The translations under genes and the position numbers were made by a program. Source: Chloroflexota bacterium (GTDB lineage: Bacteria > Chloroflexota > Anaerolineae > B4-G1). Taken from it: DNA of 5,411 nucleotides. Below the pieces are notes generated by a model that was given only the letters and a program-made list of their open reading frames with translations, did no database searches and was not told the origin of the DNA. This document shows positions 1 through 5,411 of the stretch, piece after piece. The first letter of the stretch is position 1. The number at the start of each line of letters is the position of its first letter. The stretch is from NCBI GenBank assembly GCA_024232355.1, contig JAAEPW010000011.1, positions 1-5,411 on the forward strand, read 5' to 3'.

Positions 1-115
1 CTCATAGTCCCATCACCATTTCTCGTCGTTTATGATCACTCTTTTCCCGTACTATTGTCGGGAATGAACGTTGCTATGATCTTTTTCTATACACGTGATT
101 AGCGTTTTCGTACAA
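1..115 (-). other. Start of the next cassette or array end, no gene visible
   Basis: This is the segment beyond the attC1 crossover point, read on the - strand. It begins with TTGTAC, the outer part of the R' box, and runs off the window. I find no open frame with a plausible start and ribosome-binding site; all frames hit stops within a few dozen codons. If a third cassette follows, this is its 5' untranslated end and the gene lies beyond the left edge. It could equally be chromosomal DNA after the last cassette. Confidence 0.45.
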
Positions 116-236
116 CGATTTGCGTCAGCCGCCGCCCGGATGCGGGAAAGGGCTTCCGCCACAAAACCGACTCCAAAGCGCGTGTGGCCGCCGCTGTCAC
201 GCCTGCTAGGGCGGTCGGCTGCACGCGGTGTTAGCG
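110..236 (-). other. attC recombination site 1 (end of cassette 2)
   Basis: The site is read on the - strand, the cassette coding strand. Boxes are R'' CGCTAAC at 236-230, an 8-nt spacer, L'' CAGCCGAC at 221-214, L' CGGCTGAC at 131-124, a 7-nt spacer, and R' GTTGTAC at 116-110. The inner arms pair as CAGCCG with CGGCTG and CCGCCC (214-209) with GGGCGG (137-132), 12 bp in all. One unpaired A (complement of 215) is the extrahelical base typical of folded attC sites. The terminal loop region is about 71 nt. The recombining (bottom) strand would be the window + strand, with the crossover between 116 and 115. R' departs from GTTRRRY at one R position. That is expected, because its outer six bases belong to the next unit. 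Confidence 0.9.
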
Positions 237-1637
237 GCCCGCTTGCCTTTGCATCGAACACCCTATCGCATACATGAAAACCTCCACACCATCCCCATCC
301 GCTGACTCAAAAACTAACCAAATTGAAGAATAAGTAATCCTTCTTTACCATCGGCAACGTAAATGTAGCCATTCACCACCGACACGCTATAAACATAGCC
401 TGTTGTATCATAGTAGGCAACTTCTGTTGGGTTATTGGGATTAGAAATATCTATTACTCGTAACCCTGCATCGGATGCTGCAATATAGACATAGCCGTTT
501 GCTATGTATGCACGAAGAGCACGTCCAGCTGTCTTGAAAGTAGCTATCAAATTGAGAGCCGATGGGTTGGTAATATCCACAATTTGTAAACCTGAATCAT
601 CAGCGGCAAGATAAGCATAGCTGCCCATTACTTGAACATCCCAAATCTTACCGATTCCTTCAATATGGCTGACCTCTTTAGGACCGGACGGGTTTGATAT
701 GTCTATGATACGCAAACCATCGTCATCAGCCGCAATATAAGCATAGTTCTCCTGTAAGGTTATACTCTGTCCCTCCCAAGCTACATCCCCGCATCGCATG
801 ACACCAGCTATGGTCGGAGATATGGCGTTTGAAATATCTACAACACTCATGCCGCATTCTTCACCAGAATTAGAATGATACGGCCCTCCAGTGACATAAG
901 CATAATCTCCACTTACGGCAACGCCACTAGCAAACCAACTGCGATTCGTCGGAAATTCTGATTGCATGTTATTCAAACCATATACACCGACCTGAGCAAG
1001 GGAAGTAGGGTCGGATACATCCAAAATATACAAGTTACCCCAACATGTAGCCATACCAAACTCGCATTGTCCATCTGTTAAATAGGCAACCTTGTTGACT
1101 ACAACTATGTTGGTTGCAATTACCTCTGGTGTGTAGAACCCTACTAACGATGGAGCGGACGGCGTAGAAATATCTACGACACTGAGTCGTCCCCACTCTG
1201 TCCCCATAGGGCCATCAGCACCTTGAACAACATAAGCATACTTACCTTCCACAATCACATCTGTAGCGAGCCCATGTGCGTTATATAAATCTGGCGTCGG
1301 AACAGCAAAGCCAGGTATTTCCCCGCCAATATGTCCTATCAACTCTATATTTCGGGTGAGAGGCTCAACGTTGGCAGGTATAACAGTTGGTATGTTTGTG
1401 GCCGTAGGTGGTATAGGCGTTGATGTTGGTAACAAAGTTGCCGTTGGCTGAGGTATATCTGTCAGTTCTTGCATTGGCATAGACGCTGGTTCTCGCCCAG
1501 TGCCACAACTGGCTATCAGTAGAATAAACAAAGTCAATGCAATTGCTAAACATATTGTCTTCTGGTGACTCATTTGCTGTCTTGTATCTCCATACTCCAC
1601 TGCCGTGTTCTGTCCTTGACAACTGCCCGGCCGCTAA
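116..1637 (-). mobile_element. Integron gene cassette 2 (LVIVD lipoprotein cassette)
   Basis: The cassette runs from the crossover in attC2 (TTAGCG at 1637-1632) to the crossover in attC1 (G at 116), 1522 bp, and holds one gene read away from attI. When it is circular, its own attC would combine G116 with TTAGCG, giving R' GTTAGCG. This is perfectly complementary to R'' CGCTAAC at 236-230, and the pairing extends to ten bases (GTTAGCGGCC). This agreement between two points 1.4 kb apart supports both boundaries. The cassette looks richer in A+T than the integrase genes, as is common for cassettes of independent origin. It is longer than most known cassettes. Confidence 0.88.
314..1573 (-). CDS. 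Secreted lipoprotein with LVIVD repeats (predicted beta-propeller)
   Basis: The product is a lipid-anchored extracytoplasmic protein of 419 residues from ATG 1573. It opens with a short n-region containing one Lys, a hydrophobic stretch and the lipobox IASC (Cys23), followed by a Pro/Thr-rich linker at about residues 42-66. The rest is a repeat domain. Six clear LVIVD-type strands (LSVVDIS, LYILDVS, MSVVDIS, LRIIDIS, LQIVDIT, LRVIDIS) and a degenerate seventh near the C-terminus fit a seven-bladed propeller. Each repeat is preceded by a YAYV/YVYI-type strand. Such domains usually act as surface binding or adhesion scaffolds; the ligand is unknown and no catalytic motif is visible. The frame also opens at GTG 1600, nine codons upstream. 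I prefer ATG 1573 because the longer N-terminus adds acidic residues before the signal peptide. Neither start has a strong ribosome-binding site; AAGA lies 6 nt before the ATG. It is the only gene of cassette 2, and expression presumably depends on upstream cassette transcription. Confidence 0.88.
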   Translation of the reverse strand: MSHQKTICLAIALTLFILLIASCGTGREPASMPMQELTDIPQPTATLLPTSTPIPPTATNIPTVIPANVEPLTRNIELIGHIGGEIPGFAVPTPDLYNAHGLATDVIVEGKYAYVVQGADGPMGTEWGRLSVVDISTPSAPSLVGFYTPEVIATNIVVVNKVAYLTDGQCEFGMATCWGNLYILDVSDPTSLAQVGVYGLNNMQSEFPTNRSWFASGVAVSGDYAYVTGGPYHSNSGEECGMSVVDISNAISPTIAGVMRCGDVAWEGQSITLQENYAYIAADDDGLRIIDISNPSGPKEVSHIEGIGKIWDVQVMGSYAYLAADDSGLQIVDITNPSALNLIATFKTAGRALRAYIANGYVYIAASDAGLRVIDISNPNNPTEVAYYDTTGYVYSVSVVNGYIYVADGKEGLLILQFG

Positions 1638-1760
1638 CGGTGGTGTTTAGCCGCGTTGCGGGTGCGTGGTGGCCACACTCGCCAGGCAGTGAACCCAAAT
1701 GCGGGCGGTAGCGTTGGAGTAGCGATTTGATAGCAACGTCGGCTACAACACGGGTTAGCA
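1632..1760 (-). other. attC recombination site 2 (end of cassette 1)
   Basis: On the - strand the boxes are R'' TGCTAAC at 1760-1754, an 8-nt spacer, L'' TAGCCGAC at 1745-1738, L' CGGCTAAA at 1653-1646, a 7-nt spacer, and R' GTTAGCG at 1638-1632. TAGCCG pairs with CGGCTA, and CGTTGC (1738-1733) pairs with GCAACG (1659-1654). A single bulged A (complement of 1739) lies between the two helices. The loop region is about 73 nt. Layout and spacers match attC1, while the paired bases differ in a compensatory way (C-G there, T-A here at the outer L pair). The crossover lies between 1638 and 1637. Confidence 0.92.
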
Positions 1761-1854
1761 CGCCCCCTTGCTCTTTGCGAAACCTCCATTGCCGCGAAAA
1801 ACTGTTCCCCTGCTTCCCAAAGCACAATGAGATTTCGCCCTGTTCGACAACTTT

Positions 1855-2406
1855 TTACCCTTTTTTAGTAAACCTCTCCAAAACCCACAGACACGCCAGT
1901 TTGGTTGCTCCCAATTCGTGAAAATAACGGTTTCGTCTTTCACTTGATTTTATCGCCGATAATTTCTGACTACTCGTGCCAATACTTTCCGCAAATGCTT
2001 TCTGCGTAATCCCCTTCTTTTTCAGCTCTTGAATTAACTCATCCAAGGTGACACTTCGTAAATATTCTGGAATGTCTGCTAGCTCTCCAACTTGATCTAA
2101 ATTCCGTTGTTTCAGTTCTCTAAATTTTGTCGTATCCTGTAAAAAGGTTATCGCCAAAGATTGACAATGATGACATCCCCCATATTTACCAATGTAGCAA
2201 CTACAAGCAGAAGTGAGGCTTCCCTCTTTAACTTGCATAGAAACGGTATAAGTGCCGTGATTACCTAGAACTTTGGCCGTTATCTTTGTGCCAAACCGTG
2301 TTGCATCAAAAAATTTACCGACATACCTTTTAGCTTTATCACTTGGCTTAGATGACCAGTTTTTTTGAATGGTTGACTTGAGAATCTCCAAATCCGAAGT
2401 TGGCAA
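1855..2406 (-). CDS. SWIM zinc-finger protein with C-terminal helix-turn-helix
   Basis: The product is a probable nucleic-acid-binding protein of 183 residues; its target and biological role are unknown. The central part (residues about 38-88) carries a SWIM signature CxC-x7-CxH, with Cys68, Cys70, Cys78 and His80 as likely zinc ligands. It is preceded by a beta-rich segment containing RFGTKITAKVLGNHGTY. The C-terminal third has an XRE-like helix-turn-helix (ITQKAFAESIGTSSQKLSAI, residues about 133-152) and a basic tail. The start is TTG 2406 because GGAGG (2417-2413) sits 6 nt before it. The frame also opens at TTG 2427, which adds seven residues but lacks a suitably spaced ribosome-binding site; a stop lies two codons further upstream. 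This is the gene of cassette 1, probably transcribed from the promoter at 2544-2572 inside the cassette. The helix-turn-helix and the leader inverted repeat make autoregulation conceivable, but nothing proves it. The domain calls are strong; the function is not assigned. Confidence 0.85.
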   Translation of the reverse strand: MPTSDLEILKSTIQKNWSSKPSDKAKRYVGKFFDATRFGTKITAKVLGNHGTYTVSMQVKEGSLTSACSCYIGKYGGCHHCQSLAITFLQDTTKFRELKQRNLDQVGELADIPEYLRSVTLDELIQELKKKGITQKAFAESIGTSSQKLSAIKSSERRNRYFHELGATKLACLWVLERFTKKG

Positions 2407-2412
2407 CGGTTG

Positions 2413-2417
2413 CCTCC
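2413..2417 (-). promoter_or_regulatory. Ribosome-binding site of the SWIM/HTH gene
   Basis: GGAGG on the - strand lies 6 nt before TTG 2406. It decides the start in favour of 2406 over the upstream TTG at 2427. Confidence 0.7.
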
Positions 2418-2467
2418 ACAGATACAAACCTTATGATAGCTTTGGCGTAATACTCCAGCAAAAATCC

Positions 2468-2510
2468 TTCAAGTTGGCTAGATTTTAGCAAGCCTGCCAA
2501 GTAACTTGAA
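2468..2510 (-). promoter_or_regulatory. Leader stem-loop with T run before the SWIM/HTH gene
   Basis: A perfect 8-bp inverted repeat, TTCAAGTT (2468-2475) and AACTTGAA (2503-2510), encloses further pairing: GGCT at 2476-2479 with AGCC at 2491-2494. On the - strand transcript it lies between the predicted promoter and the start codon, and is followed after about four bases by TTTTT. It could be an attenuator-like terminator, a structured leader, or an operator for a dimeric DNA-binding protein. The sequence alone does not decide. Confidence 0.45.
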
Positions 2511-2543
2511 TCCCAATTGAAAAAACTGCCGTTTGTGTACGAG

Positions 2544-2572
2544 ATTATCGCTCACCGTGCATCTTTTATCAA
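2544..2572 (-). promoter_or_regulatory. Predicted promoter inside cassette 1
   Basis: On the - strand there is TTGATA (2572-2567), a 17-bp spacer and GATAAT (2549-2544). Both hexamers match the housekeeping consensus in five of six positions. It points at the SWIM/HTH gene and would give a leader of roughly 130 nt. It could also contribute transcription to cassette 2. Confidence 0.65.
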
Positions 2573-2631
2573 CGTGCAAATCAATTTTGGTTTGGTGGAA
2601 AACTCCCTGCCACTTGTGTGTGCTTCGGCGC

Positions 2632-2742
2632 TGCTAACTATGTATTAGATTTCCAATAGGCAATCATGTGCCTAATTCGTGTCTTTGATTGCCAACCGTC
2701 CACTTGTGCTCCTATTTAGGGGCTCTGATTTCCACCTGGCAA
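2632..2742 (-). other. attI insertion site with direct repeats
   Basis: The crossover box GTTAGCA (2638-2632, - strand) lies between the first cassette and the integrase genes. The surrounding simple site CTAATACATAGTTAG (2648-2634) differs at only two of 15 positions from the class 1 attI core as I recall it. On the integrase side, the 16-bp motif gatttccaataggcaa (+ strand, 2648-2663) recurs at 2727-2742 with 13 of 16 matches. A weaker copy starts at 2687, so the spacing is 39 and 40 bp. Direct repeats that bind the integrase are known in attI1, and these may play the same role. The outer limit of attI is a guess. Confidence 0.8.
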
Positions 2743-2792
2743 TTTTGGACCCTCAGTAGGAAGAATTGGTGGACAAATATCCAGTGTAACTC

Positions 2793-2821
2793 TTGACTTT
2801 CAATTCGGCGTGTGGTAGAAT
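2793..2821 (+). promoter_or_regulatory. Integrase promoter (Pint)
   Basis: TTGACT (2793-2798), a 17-bp spacer and TAGAAT (2816-2821) form a near-consensus housekeeping promoter. It faces the integrase pair, with a leader of about 90 nt. It is the only strong candidate upstream of the first integrase. Confidence 0.8.
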
Positions 2822-2822
2822 A

Positions 2823-2834
2823 GAACAAAAGTTC
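2823..2834 (+). promoter_or_regulatory. LexA (SOS) box over the integrase transcription start
   Basis: GAACAAAAGTTC is a perfect GAAC-N4-GTTC inverted repeat, the core of the Gram-positive-type LexA/DinR operator, and is followed by G as in that consensus. It begins two bases after the -10 hexamer, so a bound repressor would block initiation. SOS control of integron integrases is established in Proteobacteria with a different LexA motif. Here it is inferred from position and sequence. Confidence 0.75.
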
Positions 2835-2887
2835 GATACACGCCTCCTCATTAAGCAAAACTATTTTTATTCCTGTTCAACATTAAA

Positions 2888-2916
2888 AGTATACACAGAT
2901 TACGCTCTCAAGGCAA
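2888..2916 (-). promoter_or_regulatory. Candidate cassette promoter (Pc)
   Basis: On the - strand there is TTGCCT (2916-2911), a 17-bp spacer and TATACT (2893-2888), four and five matches to consensus. It lies at the integrase start and points through attI into the cassettes, where a Pc promoter is expected. Transcripts from it would cross Pint head-on. The match could be chance. Confidence 0.45.
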
Positions 2917-2920
2917 GTAC

Positions 2921-3943
2921 ATGGCCGCACAATCCGAACGACCCAAGCAAAAACTGCTCGATCAAGTGCGCGCCGTCTTGCGCGAAAAATACTATTCTAT
3001 TCACACTGAACATACCTACGTAAATTGGATCAAGCGCTTTATCCTCTTTCACAAAACAGAGCAAGACTCCTTCCGTCATCCCCAGGATATGGCCGCGCCG
3101 GAGATAAAGCGCTTTCTGACCCACCTGGCCGTGGACCGCCGCATCGCCGCATCTACCCAACAACAAGCCCTCTCGGCCCTGTTCTTCCTCTACCACGAAG
3201 TGCTGGACCGGGACCCTGGCGTGGTGGTGATGTTGCATCCCAATTACCCTGACTATTTGCCCGCATCTGTTCTGACTCGCGAGCAAGTAGGCCAGGTGAT
3301 TACCGTGCTATCGGGTGGCAATCGCCTTGTTATTCAATTGCTCTATGGTGCCGGGCTGCGTCTGATCGAGTGTCTGCGCCTGCGCGTTGGCGATGTTGAT
3401 TTTGATCTCTGTCAAATCGTCGTCCGCGACGGGAAGGGATGGGCCGATCACGTGACCATGCTTCCCCAAAGCCTCGTCGCGCCGCTCAGGGAACAGATCG
3501 AACGAGCTGCCGCGCTGCACCGGCTGGACATCTCTGAGGGCTTTGGCGCCGCCGCTGGTGCTGTCTACCTGCCCCCGGTCATCAAAAAAGAACACCCTCG
3601 TGCGCACCGCCAATGGCGTTGGCAATACGTCTTTCCTGCCCATAAACGATCGCTGGATCCCCGTTCCGACATCACCCGCCGTCACCACCTCGGCCCAAGC
3701 GGTCCCCAAAAGGCTGTGCGTCAGGCTGCTCGCTCGTCTGGCATTCATCAACAGATCAACTGCCGTGCCTTTCGTGACGCTTTCGCCGCCCACCTGCTGG
3801 AAGCTGGTTACGACGTCCGCACCGTCCAGGAACTGCTCGGTCACAGAGACGTGAATACCACCCTCGACCGGTACACCCACGTCCTCAAGCGACCCGGTCC
3901 GGTCATCCACAGTCCCCTTGATAGAATCACTGCCGGAGCATGA
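2921..3943 (+). CDS. intI: IntI-family tyrosine recombinase with altered active site
   Basis: A 340-residue integron integrase homologue. The N-terminal SAM-like DNA-binding domain spans residues about 10-98 and the catalytic domain about 115-335. The integron-specific insert is present ([20 protein letters not shown], about 216-235, then [11 protein letters not shown]). Arg147 (AGLRL), Lys172 (DGKG), Arg285, His308 (LLGH) and Tyr318 (RYTHV) are in place. The HxxR motif, however, reads RAFR, with Arg282 where His is expected, and the next residue is Asp rather than His. The segment before the tyrosine has one extra residue, so His308-Tyr318 are 10 apart instead of 9. The basic loop after GKG is WADH rather than RKDR. 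The frame is intact, arguing for a kept protein rather than a decaying gene. Its best role guess is a DNA-binding or non-cleaving partner of the downstream integrase; an active enzyme with unusual chemistry is possible, since this His position is not invariant in the wider family. AAGG (2910-2913) sits 7 nt before ATG 2921. Confidence 0.9.
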   Translation: MAAQSERPKQKLLDQVRAVLREKYYSIHTEHTYVNWIKRFILFHKTEQDSFRHPQDMAAPEIKRFLTHLAVDRRIAASTQQQALSALFFLYHEVLDRDPGVVVMLHPNYPDYLPASVLTREQVGQVITVLSGGNRLVIQLLYGAGLRLIECLRLRVGDVDFDLCQIVVRDGKGWADHVTMLPQSLVAPLREQIERAAALHRLDISEGFGAAAGAVYLPPVIKKEHPRAHRQWRWQYVFPAHKRSLDPRSDITRRHHLGPSGPQKAVRQAARSSGIHQQINCRAFRDAFAAHLLEAGYDVRTVQELLGHRDVNTTLDRYTHVLKRPGPVIHSPLDRITAGA

Positions 3944-3945
3944 CA

Positions 3946-4905
3946 ATGAACACGCAACCCAAACGGCTGCTCGACCAAGTGCACGACGTGATGCGCGTCA
4001 AACACTATTCTCCCCGCACCGAACAAGCCTACGTGGAGTGGATCACTCGCTTTATCCTCTTTCACGACAAACGGCATCCCCGCGATATGGGCGATCCAGA
4101 GATCGAAGCTTTTCTCACTCACCTGGCTGTGGAACAGCGCGTGGCTGCGTCCACCCAGAACCAAGCGCTCTACGCCTTGCGCTTTCTCTACCGCGAGGTG
4201 CTCCACATCGAACTGGATGGTGCGATCCACCCAGTTGTGTCCTCAAAACCGCGCCGTTTGCCGACCGTTCTGACCAAGGATGAAACGATCCACATCATCG
4301 AGCTGTTACCGCACACCTACCGGCTGATCGTCAAACTATTGTATGGCAGTGGTCTGCGGGTGACAGAATGCCTGCAACTGCGCGTTAAGGACGTGGACCT
4401 GGCTCAGAACCAGATCACCGTGCGCCAGGGCAAAGGAAGAAAAGACCGGGTGACCGTACTGCCAACCGTCGTGCTGCCATTTCTCCAAGAACACCTACGC
4501 AGCGTGCAGCACATTCACGCGCGCGACCTGGCTGACGGTCACGGCTGCGTCGAGCTTCCCTTTGCCCTGGCACGCAAATATGCCAATGCGTGCCGGGAGT
4601 GGATCTGGCAGTACATCTTTCCATCGGCCACCCTGTCTTCCGACTCGTCCGGCGTGCTGCGCCGCCCGCACCTCGACCCCAGTGGAGTACACAAAGCCAT
4701 CAAACAGGCCGCCCGACAGGCTGACGTCAGCAAGCGCGTCAGTGCCCACACCTTTCGCCACTCTTTCGCTACCCACCTGCTGGAGGACGGCTATGACATC
4801 CGCACCGTCCAAGAACTCCTCGGTCACAAGGATGTGAAAACCACAATGATCTACACCCACGTCCTCAACCGGGGCGGCCTCGCCGTCCGCAGCCCTTTGG
4901 ATTGA
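3946..4905 (+). CDS. intI: Integron integrase IntI with canonical active site
   Basis: A 319-residue site-specific tyrosine recombinase that should insert and excise cassettes by attI x attC and attC x attC recombination. All catalytic residues are seen: Arg138 (SGLRV), Lys163 (QGKGRKDR), His268 and Arg271 (HTFRH), His294 (LLGH) and the nucleophile Tyr303 (IYTHV). The N-terminal domain covers residues about 5-90. The integron-specific insert ([20 protein letters not shown]) spans about 204-223, and the C-terminal RSPLD is also found in IntI1. Length is normal for the family. I choose ATG 3946 because GGAG (3935-3938) lies 7 nt before it. ATG 3940 adds two residues and overlaps the upstream stop as ATGA. 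Either way the gene is translationally coupled to the upstream paralogue and shares its SOS-type promoter. The two proteins align along their whole length, so they probably arose by duplication, or by acquisition of a related copy. Confidence 0.93.
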   Translation: MNTQPKRLLDQVHDVMRVKHYSPRTEQAYVEWITRFILFHDKRHPRDMGDPEIEAFLTHLAVEQRVAASTQNQALYALRFLYREVLHIELDGAIHPVVSSKPRRLPTVLTKDETIHIIELLPHTYRLIVKLLYGSGLRVTECLQLRVKDVDLAQNQITVRQGKGRKDRVTVLPTVVLPFLQEHLRSVQHIHARDLADGHGCVELPFALARKYANACREWIWQYIFPSATLSSDSSGVLRRPHLDPSGVHKAIKQAARQADVSKRVSAHTFRHSFATHLLEDGYDIRTVQELLGHKDVKTTMIYTHVLNRGGLAVRSPLD

Positions 4906-4922
4906 TCGGCTGTTGGCTGGAC

Positions 4923-5361
4923 CTAATCCAAGCCCACATCTATGGTTTCATCAGGAGCTACATCTTCGGATTCAGAGAGTTCAAATTCTTCCCAGGTCAC
5001 CCCATAAGGAAAACCCCAGTTGGTGTAGCCCACAATGTACGCGAAATTCTCATCCTGATAGTCTTTGAGCAGCCCTTCCCTCTCGGCGGATTTTTCCATA
5101 CGCTTGCGTCTCTTTACCTCAGCCTGCCCGCGCACGGACCGGAGCACCTCCTTCTTGTATCGTGCGTCTATTTTGACTCCTAGCATCTCGAGCTCGATGA
5201 AAGTCGCAGTCCAATCGATGCCATAGCGCTTCCTGTACGCCCTGGCAACGTTGCCGCCCATCATAGGTGGATAGCCAACTCTTTGCCGACTGCAAACGTT
5301 GCTTTCGATTGAACCTCTTGCGTTTGGGAATGTTCCTGCGCTTGCGCTTTTTCTTTGCCAC
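4923..5361 (-). pseudogene. Small hypothetical protein gene split by a one-base frameshift
   Basis: Two overlapping - strand frames join into one plausible protein of about 145 residues. The first part starts at GTG 5361 (AGGTGA 8 nt upstream) with a very basic N-terminus (MAKKKRKRRNIPKRKRFNRK), then RLQSAKSWLSTYDG. The second frame takes over with GNVARAYRKRYGIDWTATF, then a charged helix-like middle and an acidic C-terminus. The switch lies at the G/C-rich run near 5254-5259, where one extra G (GGGC for GGC) explains the break. An AKxW...Y.G.NV...Y...(Y/F)G.D...EL..LG pattern is familiar to me from uncharacterised bacterial proteins; I assign no function. It is convergent with the integrase, its stop lying 17 bp past the integrase stop, and is probably outside the integron. 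The frameshift may be a real mutation, a sequencing error or, less likely, programmed. TTG 5382 is an alternative start. Confidence 0.7.
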
Positions 5362-5411
5362 GGCCAATGTCACCTGCGTCAAATAGACAGGTGCAGCCCC
5401 ATCTCTTCCAA

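Larger units (their letters stand above)
1638..2637 (-). mobile_element. Integron gene cassette 1 (SWIM/HTH cassette), next to attI
   Basis: This is the first cassette of the array, 1000 bp, from TTAGCA at 2637-2632 (inserted at attI) to G1638 inside attC2. In circular form its R' would be GTTAGCA, the exact complement of its R'' TGCTAAC at 1760-1754, which supports both ends. It holds one gene on the - strand. Two things are unusual. The untranslated 5' part is about 230 bp where most cassettes have a short one, and that part contains a promoter-like sequence and a hairpin. About 94 bp lie between the stop codon and R''. Confidence 0.9.

Noticed and set aside
47..63. Inverted repeat CCCG...CGGG
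   Set aside because: Only four pairs hold, with mismatches inside; no context for an operator or terminator.
52..277. Open frames on both strands across attC1 (69 and 60 codons)
   Set aside because: They lie over the attC palindrome, have no ribosome-binding site or recognisable product, and arise from stop-poor G/C-rich DNA.
1634..1943. Several short frames on both strands across attC2 and the SWIM gene end
   Set aside because: They overlap the attC arms or the real coding frame and show no start signal; only the frame ending at the ATGA overlap is kept, as an observation.
2793..3023. 76-codon + strand frame at the integrase start
   Set aside because: Its TTG start is the -35 hexamer of Pint and it overlaps the integrase in another frame.
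2900..4860. Long - strand and alternative + strand frames within both integrase genes
   Set aside because: They mirror each other at equivalent places in the two paralogues, as shadows of conserved coding sequence do.
4898..4929. GGATT...AATCC stem between the convergent 3' ends as a terminator
   Set aside because: Five pairs with a 22-nt loop and no T run on either strand; too weak to call.
1..5411. CRISPR array, tRNA, rRNA or IS element
   Set aside because: No regular spacer array, cloverleaf, rRNA motif, transposase or terminal inverted repeats were seen; the recombinases are IntI-type, not transposases.

Overview
The window reads as the platform and first cassettes of a mobile integron, most likely in a Chloroflexota (Anaerolineae-like) genome. 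The taxonomic guess is inference. It rests on the Pro/Thr-rich linker after the lipobox of the lipoprotein (a style common in secreted Chloroflexota proteins), on LVIVD-type repeats, and on a Gram-positive-type LexA box in front of the integrase genes, a motif type also reported for Dehalococcoides. No marker gene fixes the lineage.

Layout, right to left from the integrase end. Two IntI-family tyrosine recombinases (2921-3943 and about 3946-4905, + strand) form a coupled operon behind a TTGACT-N17-TAGAAT promoter that overlaps a GAACAAAAGTTC operator. To their left, reading away from them, is an attI site whose crossover point lies at 2637/2638. Next comes cassette 1 (1638-2637, exactly 1000 bp), with a SWIM zinc-finger/helix-turn-helix protein on the - strand and attC2. 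Cassette 2 follows (116-1637, 1522 bp), with a secreted LVIVD-repeat lipoprotein on the - strand and attC1. Bases 1-115 are the non-coding beginning of whatever follows in the array. Both attC sites (127 and 129 bp) have R''-L''-L'-R' boxes with identical 8-nt and 7-nt spacers and 12-bp arms interrupted by one bulged A.

The cassette boundaries can be checked internally. In a circularised cassette, the half R' box at the cassette's start should pair with the R'' box near its end. It does so 7/7 for both cassettes (GTTAGCA with TGCTAAC; GTTAGCG with CGCTAAC).

The most unusual element is the tandem pair of integrases. The downstream one has a canonical R-K-H-R-H-Y active site. The upstream, promoter-proximal one keeps an intact frame and the integron-specific insert, but has Arg in place of the first His of HxxR, Asp in place of the next residue, and one extra residue before the tyrosine. 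It may be a non-cleaving partner subunit.

At the right end, convergent with the integrases, is a small basic-to-acidic hypothetical gene split by one apparent extra base. Most other open frames are shadows of these genes or run through the attC palindromes.
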